In this document: positions 45,103 through 50,000 of the stretch, piece after piece | How positions within the stretch are numbered: the first letter of the stretch is position 1 | How the letters are laid out: every line of letters starts with the position of its first letter | Program-made: the position numbers and the translations under genes | Origin: Paenibacillus dokdonensis | Lineage (GTDB): Bacteria; Bacillota; Bacilli; Paenibacillales; Paenibacillaceae | Reading direction: 5' to 3' | Length of the DNA: 50,000 bases | Assembly (NCBI RefSeq): GCF_004916975.1 | Contig: NZ_STGQ01000002.1 | Coordinates: 708,878 to 758,877, forward strand | The notes under the pieces: model-generated | What the model was told of the DNA's origin: nothing | What the model saw: only the letters and a program-made list of their open reading frames with translations | Database searches by the model: none

Positions 45103-46383
45103 ATGTACCTGGTATATGCAGATGAGAAAGGCAATGTATTCGATCATCCCTCGCTCTACGGGTTAGCCCGCAGTGGTGATATGATCGTAGAAATCTTGGA
45201 GGATGAACTGATTCCGCTGCCGGATGGAGCCACGCTGGTGGGACTTCCGAATACCCGGGCTATTGGCATGGACCCTGAAACCGGGGAGATGCAGCCACTA
45301 CCTGGTGATGCTCAAGCCGTTGGGGCTCTGCTTCCTCAAGGATTTACCCGGCTGTGTCTGCCTGGATATGTGAAGACAGATAAGGAATACAAGCTGCCGC
45401 TGTTCGGATATTCCGCAGTGGTATGGAAGGACGGCCGTTTCTATACGACTGCACGTCTTTCAGATGACCCCGAAAAGTGGAATCCGCTCAATTGCGATTT
45501 AAAGGATCTTAAGCTTGGTGTAAAGCGTCTGACCGAGAAATATCCGGATAACCGTTTGTATGAACATATGTCCAACTGTGCTCTTGGTTATGAATGCCTT
45601 ACAGCCTCCAATACCTTCTTGAATCGCTGGGAGGGAGCTGTGCCGGTATCCTATTCCTGTAACGCAGGCTGTTTTGGCTGTATTTCGGAGCAGCCGGATG
45701 ACAGTGGCTTTGTGGCTCCCCAGACGCGCATGAACTTTAAACCAAAGGTGGAAGAGCTGGTTCAGATCATGCTGGAGCATCTGAAGACACCGGAATCCAT
45801 TATCAGCTTTGGACAAGGCTGCGAAGGTGAACCGTCCACACAGGCCAAGATCATTATTGAAGCGATGCGTGAAGTCCGCTCCATTACCGATATGGGGTAT
45901 ATTAATATCAACACCAACGCCGGTCTAACGGATTTTATCCGTGGTATCGTTGACGCGGGTCTTGATTTAATGCGGGTGAGTACAATCAGTGCGCTGGATG
46001 ACCACTACAACGCTTATTACAAGCCGCGTAAATATACGCTTGCCAATGTGGAAAAATCATTAAAATATGCCTCCGACCAAGGGGTCTATACATCCATTAA
46101 CTATCTCATTTTCCCGGGCGTAACCGATCGTGAGGAAGAAATTGAGGCAATGGTGGAGTTTGCACGCCGTACGGGATTGAAGCTGATTCAGATGCGTAAT
46201 TTGAATATTGATCCGGAAAGCTATCTGGAACTGATTTCTCCAGCTAAGGGTGAAATTTTGGGTATGAAGCAAATGATCGAGATCTTCCAGGAAGAACTGC
46301 CGGATGTCGTCATTGGTTCTTATACCCATGTGCCTCCTGAGGCCTTGAGACGACCGAAAAAGCCTGTGTTGGCGCGAGACTAA
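45103..46383 (+). CDS. radical SAM protein, uncharacterised
   Basis: 426 aa. Residues 1-~150 form a poorly typed N-terminal domain (VYADEKGNVFDHPSLYG). The radical SAM core starts at VPVSYSCNAGCFGC, giving the CX3CX2C cluster ligands C186, C190 and C193. It continues with SFGQGCEGEPS (GGE-like SAM site), YININTNAG and RVSTISALDDHYNAYY. No SPASM-type Cys-rich C-terminus is seen. It starts 28 nt after rho and precedes rpmE, so it is probably co-transcribed with rho. Substrate unknown. RBS AGAGGAG. Confidence 0.85.
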   Translation: MYLVYADEKGNVFDHPSLYGLARSGDMIVEILEDELIPLPDGATLVGLPNTRAIGMDPETGEMQPLPGDAQAVGALLPQGFTRLCLPGYVKTDKEYKLPLFGYSAVVWKDGRFYTTARLSDDPEKWNPLNCDLKDLKLGVKRLTEKYPDNRLYEHMSNCALGYECLTASNTFLNRWEGAVPVSYSCNAGCFGCISEQPDDSGFVAPQTRMNFKPKVEELVQIMLEHLKTPESIISFGQGCEGEPSTQAKIIIEAMREVRSITDMGYININTNAGLTDFIRGIVDAGLDLMRVSTISALDDHYNAYYKPRKYTLANVEKSLKYASDQGVYTSINYLIFPGVTDREEEIEAMVEFARRTGLKLIQMRNLNIDPESYLELISPAKGEILGMKQMIEIFQEELPDVVIGSYTHVPPEALRRPKKPVLARD

Positions 46384-46400
46384 CAGTTTCCAACAATCCA

Positions 46401-46429
46401 TTGATTATTATGTTTGTCCCTGTTATAAT
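46401..46429 (+). promoter_or_regulatory. promoter of rpmE
   Basis: TTGATT (46401-46406), a 17-bp spacer and a perfect TATAAT (46424-46429). It lies 65 bp before rpmE. No Zur box is recognised. Confidence 0.65.
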
Positions 46430-46493
46430 ATATATATTGTGTCATTATAACTCTGTGTACGCATGAGACTCAGGGCAAAAAGAGGTGAAAGAC

Positions 46494-46691
46494 ATGAAAC
46501 AAGAAATTCAACCAAAATATCACGTAACGACCGTAACATGTGCTTGCGGCAATACGTTTGAAACAGGATCCGTTAAAGAAGACCTGCGCGTTGAGATTTG
46601 CTCCAACTGCCATCCATTCTTCACAGGCAAACAGAAATTCCTGGATGCCGGCGGCCGTGTTGATAGATTTAAAAAGAAATACGGTATCTAA
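46494..46691 (+). CDS. rpmE: 50S ribosomal protein L31, zinc-binding type
   Basis: 65 aa. Bridges the ribosomal subunits. Cys residues at 16, 18, 36 and 39 (CACG, CSNCHPF) mark the C+ zinc-binding form rather than the zinc-free RpmE2/YtiA type. Family signature HPFFTGKQKFLD is intact. The ATG at 46494 is preceded by AGAGGTG; an upstream GTG overlaps that RBS. Confidence 0.96.
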   Translation: MKQEIQPKYHVTTVTCACGNTFETGSVKEDLRVEICSNCHPFFTGKQKFLDAGGRVDRFKKKYGI

Positions 46692-46703
46692 TACGCATAC
46701 AAC

Positions 46704-46742
46704 AAATCCCTTGTTCGCCACGCGAACAGGGGATTTTTTTTA
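46704..46742 (+). terminator. terminator after rpmE
   Basis: AAATCCC-TGTTCG / CGAACA-GGGATTT with a short loop and eight T. Confidence 0.92.
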
Positions 46743-46760
46743 GGCAACTTTTGCCGTGGG

Positions 46761-46789
46761 TTGCACTTTATCTTGAAATGAACTATACT
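46761..46789 (+). promoter_or_regulatory. promoter of the SRP RNA
   Basis: TTGCAC (46761-46766), a 17-bp spacer and TATACT (46784-46789). The predicted start, 7 nt later, coincides with the first paired base of the RNA. Confidence 0.75.
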
Positions 46790-46795
46790 AATCCT

Positions 46796-47067
46796 TACCG
46801 TGCTAGACGGGGAGGTAGCGGTGCCCTGTAACTCGCAATCCGCTGTAGCGAGGTTGAATTCCTGTTAGAGGTTTTGTCGATGTGAGGTTTGGTCCCTGCG
46901 TGCAATGTTGACGGTTGGGTCCTCCGCAATGAGCACTTGTGAATCTGGTCAGGTCCGGAAGGAAGCAGCCATAAGCAAGTCAGCTTTTGTGCCGGAGGGT
47001 GGCCTAGCCCGAGTTGTTACTCAGGGGTGCCGCTTGGATCGCAATTATCAATAACGGGTGCACGGTA
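46796..47067 (+). ncRNA. ffs: signal recognition particle RNA, long Bacillus type
   Basis: About 272 nt. The ends TACCGTGC and GCACGGTA pair. The Alu-like part contains GGGGAGGTAGCGGTGCCCTGTA, split here as GGGGAGGTAGCGG then TGCCCTGTA. The S domain has the conserved apical loop GGTCAGGTCCGGAAGGAAGCAGCC near 46949-46972 (split: GGTCAGGTCCGG, AAGGAAGCAGCC), which binds Ffh. It guides ribosomes with membrane proteins to FtsY. It lies upstream of dnaX, as in B. subtilis. Confidence 0.96.
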
Positions 47068-47086
47068 TAACTTATGATAAAATGTC

Positions 47087-47120
47087 AGCATCTTTGCCCG
47101 AAGGGGCAAGGGTGCTTTTT
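47087..47120 (+). terminator. terminator after SRP RNA
   Basis: AGCATCTTTGCCC / GGGGCAAGGGTGCT (with wobble) around a short loop, then TTTTTATTTT. Confidence 0.88.
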
Positions 47121-47288
47121 ATTTTCTTTAACCGAAAGTGAAGCCTGCTGCCGATATTATTTGGGTGGATTGTTAAAAAAAGCGAATACATCCATAGCGT
47201 GTAGACGTTTTGTATAGCGCCGGATTATAGTATAATGATGAAGCGATGAACACGCACGCAAGTGGAAGTTGAAAGAGGGTATAGCAAA

Positions 47289-49037
47289 GTGAAACATATA
47301 GCGCTCTACCGTGCCTGGCGGCCACAGTCGTTTCAGGACATGGTTGGACAACAGCATATTATTCAGACACTGCAGAACGCCATTCGCGAACAGCGGGTTT
47401 CTCATGCATACCTGTTCAGCGGTCCGCGTGGAACCGGTAAGACAACCGCGGCCAAAGTTTTGGCCAAGGCCGTCAACTGTGAACGCGGTCCAGCAGCCGA
47501 GCCCTGCAATGAATGTGAATCCTGCCGGAGAATAACGACCGGAGCAGTCATGGACGTTCAGGAAATTGATGCCGCATCGAACCGGGGCGTGGAAGAAATT
47601 CGCGATTTGCGTGAGAAAGTTAAATATGCGCCGACAGAAGTTAGACAAAAAGTGTACATCATCGACGAAGTGCATATGCTGACGACAGAAGCGTTTAATG
47701 CGCTGCTAAAGACACTGGAGGAACCGCCTCCGCATGTCATGTTTATTTTGGCAACAACGGAGCCTCATAAGCTGCCGGCCACCATTATTTCACGCTGTCA
47801 GCGTTTTGACTTCCGGAGGGTTTCTCTGGAGGAACAGACGCAGCGACTTCGTCAAATTGTCCAAGAAGAGGGAATGGAAGCAGATAATGAGGCTCTTCAA
47901 TATATAGCCCGCTTATCGGATGGCGGTATGCGGGATGCCTTGAGCATTCTGGATCAGATTGCATCCTTTACAGGCGGTCATGTATCCTATGAACAGGTGC
48001 TGAGCATGACAGGGGGAATAGCCTCTGAGCAGTTTGGCAGATTGGCTGGAGCCATTCACAAGGGCGATGCAGGTCTTGTGCTGCAAATGGTGGAAGATTT
48101 TATGCAGGAAGGTAAAAGTGCGGATAAGTGCATGGAAAACCTTCTGTACTATTTCCGCGATCTTTTGATGATTCAAATGATTCCGAATGCTGACAAGCTG
48201 ACGGACCGGGTTCTGCATCCCGAGGAATACAAAGAGATGGCCGCGACCTTTTCAAGGCAACAGCTGTTCCATATGATCGACACCTTGAATCGTTACCAAA
48301 GTGAGATGAAATATGCTTCCCAGCCGCAAACGCTGTTTGAAGTAGCACTTTTGAAGCTCTGCGGTATTCCGCAAGGGGCTGCTGCAGAATATGATCATTC
48401 CCAAGCGCAGCATCAAGCTGCAGCACCTGCAAACCCCGATGAAGTGAATCAGCTTAAGCGGCAGGTTGCCGCGCTGGAGAAGAAACTGGAGAAGCTCATA
48501 CAGACAGGCACTGTGCCTTCTGGGGCTTCCACAGGGGCGTCCGCCCGATCTTCACATAGTGCTCCCGCACCGAGAGTATCATCTACGGCCAAAATTCCAT
48601 CCAATATGGAGCAGTTTCTGGCTCAGAAGAGCAGCCCGGAATTTGTGGAAGTACATCGGCAGTGGGGACAGGTTCTTCAGGGAGTCAAGGAAGAGAAGGT
48701 CACTGTTCACGCTTGGTTTATGGATGGGGATCCGGTTTCGGTGCTGGAGGATGCTGTTTTGGTTGCTTTCAAAAACAATATCCACCGGGAAACCACGGAG
48801 AAGCCTGCGAATAAACAGGTTATTGAGGGCGTGCTGAATGACAAGTTTGGCAAGCCCTACCATTTGGTCACCATGATGCAAAAGGATTGGACTGAGGCGC
48901 TGGAAGGCGCAGGTACCCAGCAGAAAGAGGAATTGAAGCTGGAGAATGAGCATGAAGGTAAAGACCCGAATGCAAAGCCATGGATTGATGAGGCACTCCA
49001 AATCTTTGGAGAAGATCTCGTGATCATAAAGGATTGA
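47289..49037 (+). CDS. dnaX: DNA polymerase III subunit gamma/tau
   Basis: 582 aa. Clamp-loader ATPase that opens the beta clamp and links polymerases. Walker A SGPRGTGKTTAAKV, a four-Cys zinc module (C near 63, then CNECESC), Walker B IIDEVHML and sensor SRC in TIISRCQRFDF. A Ser/Ala-rich linker (~400-440) and a tau-specific C-terminal domain follow. GTG start at 47289 with AAAGAGGG upstream; the in-frame extension to 47262 lacks an RBS. Promoter -10 TATAAT is at 47231-47236. No A6G slippery site was seen, so a frameshift gamma form is not predicted. Confidence 0.95.
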   Translation: MKHIALYRAWRPQSFQDMVGQQHIIQTLQNAIREQRVSHAYLFSGPRGTGKTTAAKVLAKAVNCERGPAAEPCNECESCRRITTGAVMDVQEIDAASNRGVEEIRDLREKVKYAPTEVRQKVYIIDEVHMLTTEAFNALLKTLEEPPPHVMFILATTEPHKLPATIISRCQRFDFRRVSLEEQTQRLRQIVQEEGMEADNEALQYIARLSDGGMRDALSILDQIASFTGGHVSYEQVLSMTGGIASEQFGRLAGAIHKGDAGLVLQMVEDFMQEGKSADKCMENLLYYFRDLLMIQMIPNADKLTDRVLHPEEYKEMAATFSRQQLFHMIDTLNRYQSEMKYASQPQTLFEVALLKLCGIPQGAAAEYDHSQAQHQAAAPANPDEVNQLKRQVAALEKKLEKLIQTGTVPSGASTGASARSSHSAPAPRVSSTAKIPSNMEQFLAQKSSPEFVEVHRQWGQVLQGVKEEKVTVHAWFMDGDPVSVLEDAVLVAFKNNIHRETTEKPANKQVIEGVLNDKFGKPYHLVTMMQKDWTEALEGAGTQQKEELKLENEHEGKDPNAKPWIDEALQIFGEDLVIIKD

Positions 49038-49084
49038 TCCGCACGTTGAGTGCACCCCAATAAGCCTAAGAGGAGACGATACTT

Positions 49085-49396
49085 ATGAATAATATGAACC
49101 AAATGATGAAGCAAGTGAAAAAAATGCAGGAACAAATGCTGAAAGCCCAAGAAGCTCTCGCTGACAAAAAAGTAGAAGGTAGCTCCGGTGGCGGTGTGGT
49201 GACCGTTGAAGTGAATGGACATAAGAAATTACTGTCCATTACAATCAAGCCGGAAGCCGTTGATCCAGAAGATGTGGAAATGCTGCAAGACTTGGTTATG
49301 ACCGCTGTTAACGACGCATTGACTAAAGCTGATGACATTGCCAATTCAGACATGAGCAAGTTTACAGGTGGAATGAAAATCCCGGGCTTGTTCTAA
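49085..49396 (+). CDS. yaaK: YbaB/EbfC family nucleoid-associated protein
   Basis: 103 aa. Small DNA-binding dimer conserved between dnaX and recR. The helical N-terminus MNNMNQMMKQVKKMQEQMLK, the beta region VEVNGHKKLLSITIKPEAVD and a final helix match the family. RBS AGAGGAGA is 9 nt before the ATG. Order dnaX-yaaK-recR supports replication/repair coupling. Confidence 0.95.
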   Translation: MNNMNQMMKQVKKMQEQMLKAQEALADKKVEGSSGGGVVTVEVNGHKKLLSITIKPEAVDPEDVEMLQDLVMTAVNDALTKADDIANSDMSKFTGGMKIPGLF

Positions 49397-49421
49397 TTTA
49401 AGGCAGAAGGAGATCCTGCGT

Positions 49422-50000
49422 TTGTACTATCCCGAACCGATCGCGAAGCTGATCGACGCATTTACAAGACTGCCAGGCATAGGGCCGAAAACTGCGGCCC
49501 GGCTGGCTTTTCATGTGCTGAATATGAAGGAAGACGATGTAATTGATTTTGCGAAGGCACTCGTCAGCGTGAAGCGTAATCTTCACTATTGCTCCGTATG
49601 CTGCAATATCACCGACACCGATCCTTGCCGGATTTGCCAGGATAAAACGCGCGATCCATCCGTTATATGCGTGGTACAGGATCCCAAGGATCTTGTGGCC
49701 ATGGAACGCACCAAAGAGTTTGACGGCTATTACCATGTTCTTCAGGGAGCAATTTCACCTATGGAAGGTATAGGCCCGGATGACATCCGGCTGAAGGAGC
49801 TTCTGACCCGTCTCAGTGATGAGCGCGTTAAAGAGCTTATTCTGGCAACGAATCCAAACATCGAAGGCGAGGCAACGGCGATGTACATTTCGCGGCTTGT
49901 TCGCCCGTTTGAAATTGTCGTTACCCGAATTGCTCATGGACTCCCGGTAGGCGGAGATTTGGAATATGCGGATGAAGTGACATTATCCAAGGCGCTTGAA
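49422..50000 (+). CDS. recR: recombination protein RecR (3' end outside window)
   Basis: 193 codons visible of about 198. Works with RecF and RecO in gap repair. The helix-hairpin-helix IDAFTRLPGIGPKTAARLAF, the four-Cys zinc finger (YCSVCCNITDTDPCRICQD) and the Toprim domain (VICVVQDPKDLVAME) are visible. TTG start at 49422 with AGAAGGAGAT 8 nt upstream. The frame is open to the window edge, where the last few residues are cut. Confidence 0.95.
   Translation, partial: MYYPEPIAKLIDAFTRLPGIGPKTAARLAFHVLNMKEDDVIDFAKALVSVKRNLHYCSVCCNITDTDPCRICQDKTRDPSVICVVQDPKDLVAMERTKEFDGYYHVLQGAISPMEGIGPDDIRLKELLTRLSDERVKELILATNPNIEGEATAMYISRLVRPFEIVVTRIAHGLPVGGDLEYADEVTLSKALE

Noticed and set aside
47289..49037. 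Programmed frameshift in dnaX giving a gamma form
   Set aside because: No A6G-type slippery sequence with a following stem was seen in the expected region.

Overview
The window looks like a chromosomal segment of a Paenibacillus-type spore former (Bacillota). The evidence is the low-to-moderate GC content, strong AGGAGG-type ribosome binding sites, frequent TTG and GTG starts, a Bacillus-type SRP RNA with an Alu domain, spo0F, a small acid-soluble spore protein (SspP), ydaO-type c-di-AMP riboswitches and an SLH surface protein. It is mainly housekeeping DNA. I see no insertion sequence, prophage, CRISPR array or integration site.

Layout. 1-2.1 kb: 3' part of 23S rRNA and a 5S rRNA. 2.2-3.5 kb: an SLH surface protein. 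3.7-10.1 kb: guaB, dacA, pdxS-pdxT, serS and tRNA-Ser, in the order known from near the B. subtilis origin. 10.2-11 kb: three small ORFs, one of them sspP. 11.3-12.9 kb: a lipoprotein and tadA. 12.9-13.1 kb: a dense cluster of DnaA boxes. 13.3-16.3 kb: a sporulation-type sensor kinase and an RluF-type pseudouridine synthase. 16.4-20.2 kb: motAB with a sigma-D-like promoter, a pterin dehydratase, cytochrome c550 and a GNAT protein. 20.4-25.2 kb: two paralogous NlpC/P60 hydrolases, each behind a c-di-AMP riboswitch, then an M1 peptidase and membrane protein pair. 25.4-33.4 kb: ywhD, a DNA glycosylase, an EEP-family hydrolase, a pbpG-like class A PBP, speE-speB and a secreted Asp-box protein. 33.4-37.6 kb: a GNAT protein, ywiB-argS and a leaderless subtilase. 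37.6-46.7 kb: a candidate structured RNA, then rpoE, pyrG, spo0F, fba, murA, rho, a radical SAM protein and rpmE. 46.8-50 kb: SRP RNA, dnaX, ybaB and the start of recR.

How the parts fit. Several genes serve peptidoglycan (dacA, murA, pbpG-like, NlpC/P60 pair). Others serve nucleotides and cofactors (guaB, pyrG, pdxST), translation (serS, argS, tadA, rRNA, tRNA, rpmE, SRP RNA), replication and repair (dnaX, recR, glycosylase), polyamines (speEB) and the sporulation phosphorelay (spo0F and possibly the kinase). From memory of B. subtilis, tadA is directly followed there by the SRP RNA, dnaX and recR. Here about 34 kb lies between tadA and the SRP RNA, much of it (ywhD to rpmE) matching a distant B. 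subtilis region, and the DnaA-box cluster sits at the left seam.

Most worth following up: the DnaA-box cluster beside the kinase; the duplicated c-di-AMP riboswitch plus WalR-like box modules; the structured serS leader, which is not a recognisable T-box; the multi-hairpin RNA upstream of rpoE; the radical SAM protein between rho and rpmE; and two related Met-rich proteins anchored by different means.
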